Program-made: the position numbers and the translations under genes
Notes under the pieces: generated by a model
The model's input: only the letters and a program-made list of their open reading frames with translations
The model's database searches: none
What the model was told of the DNA's origin: nothing
In this document: positions 46,261 through 53,774 of the stretch, one piece after another
Layout: the number at the start of each line of letters is the position of its first letter
How positions within the stretch are numbered: the stretch's first letter is position 1
Source: an uncultured Muribaculaceae bacterium
Lineage (GTDB): Bacteria; Bacteroidota; Bacteroidia; Bacteroidales; Muribaculaceae
Assembly: GCA_944321875.1 (NCBI GenBank)
Contig: CALUMX010000020.1
Location: 1-56,039, forward strand
DNA: 56,039 bases
Direction: 5' to 3'

Positions 46261-47415
46261 TTATGCTTTTCTGCGTTTTAAATCGTCCATCAAATCCCGA
46301 GCAGCCGTGTCGGCACTGTCGGTCGTTCCAAGCCGTTGCTGTATGAAAGCGTAACCGTCGAGCATCGTCCGACGTTCCAGCGAATCGGGCAAAAGCCGGT
46401 CAAGATGCGCCGCCATATTCTCTTCCGTACAGTGATGGAGCAACAACTCCGGCACCACCTCACGGTCGGCAATCAGGTTGGGCAGCGAGACATATTTTAC
46501 CTTCAAAATTCTCGACATCAGATTGTATGCCAGCTTTGAACCGTTGGCACGGTAGCACACTGCCTGCGGAGTCCCGATAATGGCGGTCTCCAGCGTGGCT
46601 GTTCCCGAAGTAACAAGTGCCGCACGCGCATGAAAAAGCAACGGATAAGTCGACCCGTCGACAATCAGCGGCGGACGGTTCACTCCCGATTCCCGAAGTA
46701 CGGCAGTATAGAAGTCGTGGGACACATTAGGAGCCCCCGCCACGACAAAGCGATAACCCGGATAGCGTTCCGCGGCGCGTGCCATCATCGGCAGGTTGCT
46801 GCGAATCTCACCCAGCCGCGAGCCGGGCAGGAGGGCGATGACACGCTCATCGGCCGACAGTCCGAGCGACGACAGAAACTCTTCCCGCGAGGGAAACGAC
46901 TGCCGCGCCTCCTCGATTTCGTTGACCGTCGGATTTCCCACATAGTCAACCGCATAACCGTGGCGAGCAAAGAATTCCGTTTCGAAAGGCAGAATGGAGA
47001 ACACCTTTCTGACGTACTTTTTTATCTGCTTCACCCGATATTCCTTCCACGCCCATACCTTCGGAGATATATAATAGTAGACCGGTATGCCTTTCTCCCA
47101 CGCATACCGGGCGATTTTAAGGTTAAACGACGGATAGTCGATTAGCACGACCGCATCGGGAGCAAACGAGTCGAGGGCACGGCGTGCCTCCTTCATGTTG
47201 CCCAGAATCTCGGGCAGGTGGCTCAATACGGCAGAGAAGCCCATGTAGGCCATCCGCTTGTAGTGGATGACGGGAGCCACTCCCGAAGCCTCCTCCATGC
47301 AGTCACCGCCAAGATAACAGAACGAAGCCTCACTGTCGCGCTTGCGCAACGAGGCAATCAGGCGGCCGGCATGCAAATCGCCGGAAGCCTCACCGGCTAT
47401 CATAAAATATTTCAT
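46261..47415 (-). CDS. lpxB: Lipid-A-disaccharide synthase
   Basis: A 384-residue glycosyltransferase (family GT19) at the inner membrane that joins UDP-2,3-diacylglucosamine with lipid X to form the lipid A disaccharide. Signatures: MIAGEASGDLHAGRLI at the N-terminus, YYISPKVWAWKEYRVKQIKK, LPFETEFFARHGYAVDYVGNP, ALLPGSRLGEIRSNLP and LVTSGTATLETAIIGTPQAV. It starts 78 nt from the divergent polyprenyl synthase and is followed by rnz. Confidence 0.96.
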   Translation of the reverse strand: MKYFMIAGEASGDLHAGRLIASLRKRDSEASFCYLGGDCMEEASGVAPVIHYKRMAYMGFSAVLSHLPEILGNMKEARRALDSFAPDAVVLIDYPSFNLKIARYAWEKGIPVYYYISPKVWAWKEYRVKQIKKYVRKVFSILPFETEFFARHGYAVDYVGNPTVNEIEEARQSFPSREEFLSSLGLSADERVIALLPGSRLGEIRSNLPMMARAAERYPGYRFVVAGAPNVSHDFYTAVLRESGVNRPPLIVDGSTYPLLFHARAALVTSGTATLETAIIGTPQAVCYRANGSKLAYNLMSRILKVKYVSLPNLIADREVVPELLLHHCTEENMAAHLDRLLPDSLERRTMLDGYAFIQQRLGTTDSADTAARDLMDDLKRRKA

Positions 47416-47435
47416 AAATCTTATTTTTAATTATT

Positions 47436-47443
47436 CAAAGATA
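47436..47443 (-). promoter_or_regulatory. -7 box of lpxB-rnz
   Basis: TATCTTTG on the minus strand, 20 nt before the lpxB ATG; no clear TTTG at -33. It lies back to back with the next promoter. Confidence 0.55.
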
Positions 47444-47465
47444 CGAATAATCGGACGAATTACAT

Positions 47466-47473
47466 TAACTTTG
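47466..47473 (+). promoter_or_regulatory. -7 box of the polyprenyl synthase gene
   Basis: TAACTTTG fits TAnnTTTG, 21 nt before the ATG at 47495; no clear -33 element. Confidence 0.5.
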
Positions 47474-47494
47474 TCTTATACTAATATCATCGAT

Positions 47495-48472
47495 ATGCGC
47501 AAAATTGAAGAATACATCGACTTGGCCAATAAGGCCGTAAATGAAATCCAGTATCCGGCTCAACCGTCCGGGCTCTACGAACCTATCGTCTACGGGCTCT
47601 CCCAAGGCGGAAAGCGCCTGCGCCCCGCCATTCTGCTGGCTGCCTGCGAGGCTGTGGGTGGCCGTGCCGAAGATGCCTTGAGCCAGGCTGCCGCTATCGA
47701 AATGTTCCATAACTTCACGCTGCTCCACGACGACGTGATGGATCACGCCTCACTGCGCCGAGGAAAGCCTACCGTCTGCTGCAAGTGGAACAACAACGTG
47801 GCCATCCTTTCCGGCGATACCATGCTCACCATGGCCAGCCAACTGCTCACGAAGGGAGTAGAACCGGAGAAGGCCGTGCAACTGCTCGACGCTTTCAACC
47901 AGACGGCCATCGGAGTCTATGAGGGACAGCAATACGATATGGAGTTTGAGACACGCGCCGACGTAACGATTGAGGAATACATCGAAATGATACGGCTGAA
48001 GACATCCGTCCTGCTCGCAGGAGCCTGCCGCATCGGAGCTATCCTCGGCAACGCCGACAAGGCGACAGCCGACGCTCTCTACGATTTCACCATCAATCTC
48101 GGCCTTGCGTTCCAATTGCAGGACGACCGTTTCGACGTCTACGGCGACCCGAAGGTATTCGGCAAGAACATCGGCGGCGATATCATGAACAATAAAAAGA
48201 CCTATCTGCTGATTTCCGCGCTCAACATGGCAAAAGGTGCCGACCTCGAAGAGCTTCAGTACTGGCTCCGCGAGCCTGCGCCTCTGGCAGGAGAGAAAAT
48301 TGCCGCAGTGACAGCCATCTACGACCGTCTGAACATCAACGAAGTGTGCCAAAAGCAAATCGACCGCTACAACAACCAGGCTCTTGAGGCGCTGAAGCGC
48401 AGCAACCTGTCGGCAGAAGCGATGGCTTTCTTTGAATCGTTCGACACGATGGTCATGGGCCGCAACAAGTAA
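47495..48472 (+). CDS. Polyprenyl diphosphate synthase
   Basis: A 325-residue trans-prenyltransferase that condenses isopentenyl diphosphate with allylic diphosphates. The first Asp-rich motif is LLHDDVMDHA and the second FQLQDDRFDVYGD; GGKRLRPAI near residue 45 is the usual opening. The first motif lacks the two-residue insertion of bacterial FPP synthase (IspA), and the residue five before it is Phe, features of short-to-medium chain enzymes of the archaeal GGPP type. Product length cannot be settled by reading. An open frame extends upstream into lpxB, but the ATG at 47495 fits homologues and the promoter. tatD follows 6 nt later. Confidence 0.9.
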   Translation: MRKIEEYIDLANKAVNEIQYPAQPSGLYEPIVYGLSQGGKRLRPAILLAACEAVGGRAEDALSQAAAIEMFHNFTLLHDDVMDHASLRRGKPTVCCKWNNNVAILSGDTMLTMASQLLTKGVEPEKAVQLLDAFNQTAIGVYEGQQYDMEFETRADVTIEEYIEMIRLKTSVLLAGACRIGAILGNADKATADALYDFTINLGLAFQLQDDRFDVYGDPKVFGKNIGGDIMNNKKTYLLISALNMAKGADLEELQYWLREPAPLAGEKIAAVTAIYDRLNINEVCQKQIDRYNNQALEALKRSNLSAEAMAFFESFDTMVMGRNK

Positions 48473-48478
48473 CAACCG

Positions 48479-49249
48479 ATGATTGATACGCATTCACATA
48501 TTTATCTGGAAGAATTCGACGCAGACCGCAACGATGTCGTCAACCGCGCTGTCGCTGCCGGTCTGCGCCATCTTGTCCTCCCCAACGTCGACCTCGAGAC
48601 ATGGCCGCAGATGCTGGCTACTCATCAAGCCTATCCGGCCTACACGTCGATGGCTATGGGACTGCATCCGACATCGGTCAACGCCGAATTCCGTCAACAA
48701 CTGGAACAGACGCGAGAATTGCTTGACAGTCATAAGTTTGTTGCCGTAGGCGAAGTGGGTATCGACCTCTATTGGGATACCACATTCCGCAACGAGCAGA
48801 TGGAGGCGTTCGACGTACAGCTGCACTGGGCAGAGGAACGCGGCCTGCCGGTGATTATCCACAACCGGGATGCACTTGCGGAGATTACCGAAGTATTTGC
48901 CAACTATTCCGGCACGCTCCCGCGCTGCGTGTTCCACAGTTTCGGAGGCACCCGTGACGACGTGGACAGCATCCGTCGCTTCGGCGATTTCTATTTCGGT
49001 ATCAACGGTGTGGTGACCTTCAAGAACTCACGGCTGTCGGAAACGCTCGCCCACATCGGGCTTGACCGTATCCTGCTTGAGACCGACTGCCCCTATCTCA
49101 CCCCCGTGCCCTACCGCGGCAAGCGCAACGAAAGTTCCTATGTGCCCTACATCGCCGCCAAGATAGCCGATACGCTGGGCGTAAGCATCGACGAAGTCTC
49201 ACGGACAACCGACCGCAACGCTCTCGATTTATTCCGGATAAACATCTGA
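48479..49249 (+). CDS. tatD: TatD-family metal-dependent DNase
   Basis: A 256-residue TIM-barrel metallohydrolase. DTHSHIYLEEFD gives the first HxH metal site, VGEVGIDLYWD the Glu ligand, PVIIHNRDA and CVFHSFGG the next His ligands, and LLETDCPYLTPVP the Asp. TatD proteins are cytoplasmic 3'-5' exonucleases tied to DNA repair and turnover; this subgroup is also called YcfH-like. It is cotranscribed with the polyprenyl synthase. Confidence 0.92.
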   Translation: MIDTHSHIYLEEFDADRNDVVNRAVAAGLRHLVLPNVDLETWPQMLATHQAYPAYTSMAMGLHPTSVNAEFRQQLEQTRELLDSHKFVAVGEVGIDLYWDTTFRNEQMEAFDVQLHWAEERGLPVIIHNRDALAEITEVFANYSGTLPRCVFHSFGGTRDDVDSIRRFGDFYFGINGVVTFKNSRLSETLAHIGLDRILLETDCPYLTPVPYRGKRNESSYVPYIAAKIADTLGVSIDEVSRTTDRNALDLFRINI

Positions 49250-49265
49250 CAATCTGCATAAAAAT

Positions 49266-49310
49266 AAACGCGAGGGGGATTACCTGTCATAGGTAATCCC
49301 CCTCGCGTTT
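49266..49310. terminator. Perfect 20-bp hairpin between tatD and tRNA-Gly
   Basis: Arms 49266-49285 and 49291-49310 are perfect inverted copies (AAACGCGAGGGGGATTACCT and its complement) with loop GTCAT. The plus side ends in TTT and the minus side in TTTATTTTTA, so it can end both the tatD and the tRNA transcript. Confidence 0.9.
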
Positions 49311-49313
49311 CAA

Positions 49314-49389
49314 TGGAGCGGTAAACGGGACTCGAACCCGCGACCCTCAGCTTGGGAAGCTGATGCTCTACCAACTGAGCTACTACCGC
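49314..49389 (-). tRNA. tRNA-Gly (anticodon CCC)
   Basis: A full 76-nt cloverleaf: acceptor GCGGTAG with TTACCGC (last pair G-U), D arm AGCTCAGTTGGTAGAGCA, anticodon stem TCAGC/GCTGA with loop TTCCCAA, T arm GCGGGTTCGAGTCCCGT, and an encoded CCA end. Anticodon CCC reads the glycine codon GGG. Confidence 0.96.
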
Positions 49390-49399
49390 AAGTGTGGTG

Positions 49400-49430
49400 C
49401 AAATGTAGCTATTTATTTTGTTTATGCAAC
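49400..49430 (-). promoter_or_regulatory. Promoter of tRNA-Gly
   Basis: Minus-strand TACATTTG (49400-49407) fits the -7 box; GTTG (49427-49430) stands 19 nt upstream. Start of transcription would be a few nt before the mature 5' end. Confidence 0.55.
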
Positions 49431-49520
49431 ACTTTTGACTGACTATTTTCCCGCCGCCGGAGGAGCGAACTTGCAGATTTGCGGGAAAAAACGTAATTTT
49501 ACGCAAAATTTTATATTTAG

Positions 49521-50634
49521 ATGATTACACAAGAGCAACTTAAAGAGACGATAGAACGCAAGCTGGCGTTGAGGAGGTATCTTTGACATCGACAGCAAGA
49601 AAATCGAAGTAGAAGAAGAGGAACTGCGCACTCACGTTCCCAATTTCTGGGAAGACCAGAAAGCGGCCGAAAAGCAGATGCGCAAAGTAAAGGAATTGCA
49701 TTTCTGGATAGACAGTTACGAAGAGATAGAAAAAATGGTGGGCGAGCTTGAACTGGGTTTCGATTTCGTCAAGGAAGGTCTTATCACGGAGCAGGAGCTG
49801 GATGAAATGTACGAGCGTACCATCCACCAATTTGAGGAGGTGGAGTTGCGCAACATGCTCCGTCGCGAGGAGGACAAGCTCGGCGCCGTACTGAAAATCA
49901 ACTCAGGCGCGGGCGGTACGGAAAGCCAGGACTGGGCGCAGATGCTGATGCGGCTTTACCTGCGCTGGTGTGAGAACCACGGCTACCGTACGTCGATTGT
50001 ACACCTGGTCGAGGGTGATGAGGCCGGCATCAAGTCGGTAACTATCCAGGTGGAAGGCGACCTTGCCTACGGCTATCTGAAGAGCGAGAACGGAGTGCAC
50101 CGGTTGGTGCGCGTGTCGCCGTTCAACGCGCAGGGCAAACGCATGACCTCTTTCGCCTCCGTATTTGTCACTCCGCTCGTCGACGACTCCATCGAAGTCA
50201 ACATCAATCCCGCCGACATTTCGTGGGATACGTTCCGAAGCGGCGGTGCCGGCGGACAGAACGTCAACAAGGTGGAGACCGGCGTACGTCTGCGCTACAA
50301 CTATAAGGACCCCGATACAGGCGAGGTGCGCGAGATTCTCATCGAGAACACCGAAACACGCTCTCAGCTCGACAACCGCGAGAACGCCATGCGACTGCTC
50401 CGCTCGCAACTCTACGATATGGAATTGCAGCGCCGTATGGCTGAGCAGGCCAAAATCGAGGCAGGCAAGAAGAAAATCGAATGGGGCTCACAGATACGCA
50501 GCTACGTCTTCGACGACCGCCGCGTGAAGGACCACCGCACCGGCTACCAGACTTCAGACGTCAACGGCGTGATGGACGGCGACATCGACGGCTTCATCAA
50601 AGCCTACCTCATGCAATTCGCCGCCGGCGAATAG
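49521..50634 (+). CDS. prfB: Peptide chain release factor 2, with programmed +1 frameshift
   Basis: RF2 recognises UGA and UAA and triggers peptide release. The first frame runs from the ATG at 49521 for 21 codons (MITQEQLKETIERKLALRRYL) to TGA at 49584-49586; the second frame takes over at 49585 (GAC) and runs to 50634, giving about 370 residues, the normal RF2 length. The second part shows VRVSPFNAQG (the SPF stop-codon region) and RSGGAGGQNVNKV with the catalytic GGQ. Reading only the second frame from its first ATG (49678) would lose about 50 residues. It is followed by obg after 46 nt. Confidence 0.96.
49572..49587 (+). promoter_or_regulatory. RF2 frameshift site
   Basis: AGGAGG-TAT-CTT-TGA-C: a Shine-Dalgarno-like stimulator, 3-nt spacer, slippery CTT, and an in-frame UGA in the poor context UGAC. 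It is the same design as in E. coli prfB. When RF2 is scarce the ribosome slips forward by one base, so RF2 controls its own level. Confidence 0.95.
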
Positions 50635-50680
50635 CCTGTTTTTCTGATTATTGACTTTTATAACACAATTCTGTTCCACT

Positions 50681-51841
50681 ATGGCAGGTTCAAACTTTAT
50701 AGATTACGTGAAAATCCTTTGCCGCTCGGGCAAGGGCGGTGCCGGCTCATGCCACTTCCACCGCGCCAAATATGTGCCTAAAGGAGGCCCCGACGGCGGA
50801 AACGGAGGACGTGGAGGACACATCATCCTCCGGGGTAACCGCAACCTTTGGACATTGCTCCACCTGAAATATCAACGCCACATCTTCGCTACCGACGGAC
50901 AGCCCGGCGGCGAATGCCGCAGCTTCGGAAAGGACGGCGAGGACCGCATTATCGAAGTTCCGTGCGGAACGGCTGTTTACGATGCCGACACCGGCAAATT
51001 CCTCTGTGAGGTGACCGACGACGGACAGGAAATCAAGCTCCTGCGCGGAGGCCGCGGAGGATTGGGCAACTGGAATTTCAAATCGGCTACCAACCAGACA
51101 CCCCGCTATGCGCAACCGGGAGAACCGGCTATCGAGAAATCCGTCATTCTGGAATTGAAACTGCTGGCCGACGTGGGTCTCGTAGGTTTCCCGAATGCCG
51201 GAAAATCGACACTCCTGTCCTCCATCTCGGCTGCCAAGCCTAAGATTGCCGACTATCCGTTCACAACGCTGGAGCCTAACCTCGGCATCGTGGGCTACCG
51301 TGGCGCGCAGTCATTTGTAATGGCCGACATTCCGGGTATCATCGAGGGTGCGAGCGAGGGCCGCGGACTCGGTCTGCGCTTCCTGCGCCACATCGAGCGT
51401 AACGCCGTGCTGCTCTTCATGATTCCGGCCGATGCCGACGATATCAAGAAGGAATACGACATCCTGCTCAACGAGTTGCAGCAGTTCAACCCCGACCTTG
51501 CCGACAAGGGACGCGTGCTCGCCATCACCAAGTGCGACATGCTCGACGACGAACTGATTGAGGAAATGCGCCAGCACCTGCCCGAGGGCGTGCAGACCGT
51601 CTTCATTTCCTCCGTAACAGGTCAGGGCCTGGCAGAGCTGAAGGATGTGCTCTGGCGCACCATCAACGACGAGGACAACCGCATACCGTGCCGCATCACG
51701 CACCGCGACCTCGACATCACGCACCGCGTGACGGAAGAGGACGACTTCATCATCGAGCAGGAATCGCCCGAAGAGGAAGAAGAGACGTGGGATGTGGAAT
51801 GGCCGGATGAGTACTGGGAAGAAAACTACAAGGATGATTAG
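50681..51841 (+). CDS. obg: GTPase Obg
   Basis: A 386-residue ribosome-associated GTPase for late 50S assembly and stress control. The N-terminal glycine-rich OBG domain (about 1-160: [20 protein letters not shown]) precedes the G domain: [15 protein letters not shown] (G1), [14 protein letters not shown] (G3), TKCDML (G4) and [11 protein letters not shown] (G5). The C-terminal tail is very acidic ([20 protein letters not shown]), in place of the OCT domain of Gram-positives. The ATG at 50681 is chosen; ten upstream codons are not family-like. pgeF overlaps its end by 8 nt. Confidence 0.96.
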   Translation: MAGSNFIDYVKILCRSGKGGAGSCHFHRAKYVPKGGPDGGNGGRGGHIILRGNRNLWTLLHLKYQRHIFATDGQPGGECRSFGKDGEDRIIEVPCGTAVYDADTGKFLCEVTDDGQEIKLLRGGRGGLGNWNFKSATNQTPRYAQPGEPAIEKSVILELKLLADVGLVGFPNAGKSTLLSSISAAKPKIADYPFTTLEPNLGIVGYRGAQSFVMADIPGIIEGASEGRGLGLRFLRHIERNAVLLFMIPADADDIKKEYDILLNELQQFNPDLADKGRVLAITKCDMLDDELIEEMRQHLPEGVQTVFISSVTGQGLAELKDVLWRTINDEDNRIPCRITHRDLDITHRVTEEDDFIIEQESPEEEEETWDVEWPDEYWEENYKDD

Positions 51842-52616
51842 GGAACTCTTCTTCAACCAAAGCTCCGACAGCGTCTGTGCCTTCACGACCGAGCGGGGAG
51901 CCGTCGACCGTTTTGACCCCTATTCAGGCTTCAATTGCTGCGACTATACGGGCGACACCTCTCAGCACGTCGCTGAGTGCCGCGCCGAGCTTTGCCACCG
52001 CCTCGGCATCTCCGACAACGACCTGCTGACTGCGCGTCAGGTGCATAGCGCCAACGTGGCCGTCATCGACCACGGCATCCTGCAGAGCGACGCCAACGAC
52101 CGAAGGGAGCGTCTTTACGGATTTGACGCACTGGTGACCAACATTCCGGGCATTGCCGTCGGAGTATTTACAGCCGACTGCGTGCCGATGCTCTTTGCCG
52201 ACATGCGTGCCGGCGTAGTAGCCGCTGCCCATGCCGGATGGAAAGGGACAGCCTACCACATCGCCACCGCGACAGTCGACGAAATGCTGCACCTTGGAGC
52301 GTCAGTCGAGGACATACAGGTAATTTTCGGCCCGTCCATCTGCCAAAGTTGTTTTGAAGTAGGCGACGAGGTAGTCGACATGTTTGAGCGCCACGGCCTC
52401 CCCATCGGAGAAATAATGGAGCGCAACCATACGACCGGCAAAGCCCACATCGACCTTGTGGGAGCCAACACCTACCTTCTGCTGGAGAAAGGCATCCGTG
52501 CCCTCAACATCTGCGACCCCGGGCTCTGCACCAAGTGCAACCACGAGAAATTCTTCTCCGCCCGCCGTCTCGGCATCAACTCCGGCCGCCAGCTCAACGG
52601 CGTCTTCATCCGCTGA
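51834..52616 (+). CDS. pgeF: Peptidoglycan editing factor PgeF (YfiH/LACC1 family)
   Basis: A 260-residue protein of the family with a zinc-binding copper-oxidase-like fold. The conserved residues are His in [10 protein letters not shown], Cys in FTADCVPML and His in [10 protein letters not shown], the zinc triad. In E. coli it prevents serine from replacing alanine in the peptidoglycan stem; the human homologue acts on purine nucleosides. The ATG at 51834 lies inside the obg end, so the two are coupled. Confidence 0.88.
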   Translation: MIRELFFNQSSDSVCAFTTERGAVDRFDPYSGFNCCDYTGDTSQHVAECRAELCHRLGISDNDLLTARQVHSANVAVIDHGILQSDANDRRERLYGFDALVTNIPGIAVGVFTADCVPMLFADMRAGVVAAAHAGWKGTAYHIATATVDEMLHLGASVEDIQVIFGPSICQSCFEVGDEVVDMFERHGLPIGEIMERNHTTGKAHIDLVGANTYLLLEKGIRALNICDPGLCTKCNHEKFFSARRLGINSGRQLNGVFIR

Positions 52617-52638
52617 TTTCACGATAATATAAAAAGAC

Positions 52639-52685
52639 AGGTAACTCCGAAGCCATCCTAACAGGCTAAAGAGTTACCTTTTTCT
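52639..52685 (+). terminator. Terminator of prfB-obg-pgeF
   Basis: AGGTAACTC (52639-52647) and GAGTTACCT (52671-52679), with GCC/GGC pairing inside, followed by TTTTTC and TTT. Confidence 0.8.
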
Positions 52686-52757
52686 TTGTCATTCAGCATC
52701 CTTTCAGAGAAAGAGCATCCACCCCACCAATAACGCAAAACAGCAAATTCCCCAAAC

Positions 52758-52900
52758 GTAGGGATGTACCCCAGGTGCATCCGATTCCCCGTCAATCCGA
52801 GATAAATTCGCAATTCATCAACAAAACGAGGCAAATTCTCGCACAGGCGCTTTTTTCCTCAACTTTGCCTGCCTCGGATGCACCTGGGGTACATCCCTAC
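52758..52900. repeat. Perfect 27-bp inverted repeat around 89 bp
   Basis: Left arm 52758-52784 begins GTAGGGATGTACCCCAGG; the right arm, 52874-52900, is its exact complement and ends in GTACATCCCTAC. The pairing stops sharply at both ends. The 89-bp interior has an imperfect internal palindrome (GAGGCAAA and TTTGCCTgCCTC), no TAnnTTTG box on either strand and no gene. Partly similar direct sequences (AACAGCAA...CCC) flank it. It could be a miniature mobile element or an invertible segment. No transposase or invertase is in the window. Confidence 0.9.
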
Positions 52901-52958
52901 AAGCCGGTGCAGCGTCCATCTACAAACAGCAAGGCAAAATCCCAAAAATCGCTTTCAT

Positions 52959-52989
52959 TTTGATATTACACCCGCTTTCGCTATATTTG
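52959..52989 (+). promoter_or_regulatory. Promoter of the GIY-YIG gene
   Basis: TTTG (52959-52962), 19-nt spacer, TATATTTG (52982-52989), an exact consensus match, 25 nt before the ATG. Confidence 0.75.
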
Positions 52990-53014
52990 TATTTATCAAC
53001 AAGACTGAGTAATT

Positions 53015-53683
53015 ATGGAAAATGAAGCAGGATTTGTTTACATACTGACCAATCCAAGTTTCAGGGAAGATTGGGTCAAGATTGGAAAAAGCTCCCGGCC
53101 GGTAAACGTTCGGAGCAAAGAACTTGACAATACAGCCGTACCCCTTCCCTTTGAAATTTATGCAACTCTTAAGACGACCAAATATGCCAAAGTTGAGAAA
53201 CAGATACATAAGCAAATTGACCGTCTGACAGACTTACGCATAAGACAAAATCGCGAATTCTTCAATATTGCACCATCTGTCGCGTTAGACATTATGCGTG
53301 ACATTGCTGACTTACTTGACGATTCTGAGCTATGTATATATGTTGAAGGTAAACCTATTCTCAGCAAAAGCAAAGATGAGGATAAACAAATTGAGGCAGA
53401 TTCTCAAGAAAAACAACGTAAAAAACAAAAACCACCCTTCAAGTTTCACATGATTGGGCTAAATGTAGGTGATACAATTGTATTCGACGCCCTTCAACTC
53501 CCTGTCAAAATTGCAAGTGACGATAAAATTGAATACGAAGGCCGCCTTTATAGCTTATCTGCCTTTACTGCCAACTTTCTACCGGAAGAAAAGCAATATG
53601 CATCAGGAGCATACCAAGGACCAAAATATTTCAGCTATAACGGAAAAGCATTGAGCGAATTGAGAAAAGAAAAGGAATGCTGA
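53015..53683 (+). CDS. GIY-YIG (T5orf172-type) nuclease-like protein
   Basis: A 222-residue protein of two parts. Residues 1-105 look like a T5orf172/GIY-YIG nuclease domain: GFVYILTNP and DWVKIGKS form the two strands, SRPVNVRSKELDNT follows with the conserved Arg, and KVEKQIHKQIDRLT and NREFFNI continue it. A Lys/Glu-rich linker (about 120-145) leads to a C-terminal part of about 75 residues (FKFHMIGLNVGDTIVF, YEGRLYSLSAFTANFL, FSYNGKALSELRKEK) that resembles the RAMA/DUF4357 type modules found with restriction systems. The gene is clearly more AT-rich than obg and pgeF, a sign of recent gain. It stands alone with its own promoter; the function (defence, mobile-element or repair) is unknown. 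Confidence 0.75.
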   Translation: MENEAGFVYILTNPSFREDWVKIGKSSRPVNVRSKELDNTAVPLPFEIYATLKTTKYAKVEKQIHKQIDRLTDLRIRQNREFFNIAPSVALDIMRDIADLLDDSELCIYVEGKPILSKSKDEDKQIEADSQEKQRKKQKPPFKFHMIGLNVGDTIVFDALQLPVKIASDDKIEYEGRLYSLSAFTANFLPEEKQYASGAYQGPKYFSYNGKALSELRKEKEC

Positions 53684-53717
53684 TAAGTCAAAAACAAGAA
53701 ACGAATTCCTTAAAAAT

Positions 53718-53754
53718 ATAGCAAGGGCAACCTCAATGAGGTTGCCCTTGCTAT
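53718..53754. terminator. Bidirectional terminator between the GIY-YIG gene and gyrB
   Basis: ATAGCAAGGGCAACCTC and GAGGTTGCCCTTGCTAT form a perfect 17-bp stem with loop AAT. Convergent genes end on both sides; on the minus side TTTTTAAGG follows. Confidence 0.9.
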
Positions 53755-53774
53755 TAGTTATATATCGGGCGCGG

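Noticed and set aside
45331..46281. 316-codon open frame on the plus strand opposite rnz
   Set aside because: Antisense to ribonuclease Z, whose zinc motifs are intact.
49521..49586. prfB looked like a frameshifted pseudogene, with a short frame ended by TGA and a separate long frame
   Set aside because: The junction is the classic RF2 programmed frameshift site, so the gene is intact.
52785..52873. Invertible promoter inside the 27-bp inverted repeat
   Set aside because: No TAnnTTTG box on either strand of the interior (nearest is CAACTTTG); the GIY-YIG gene has its own promoter outside.
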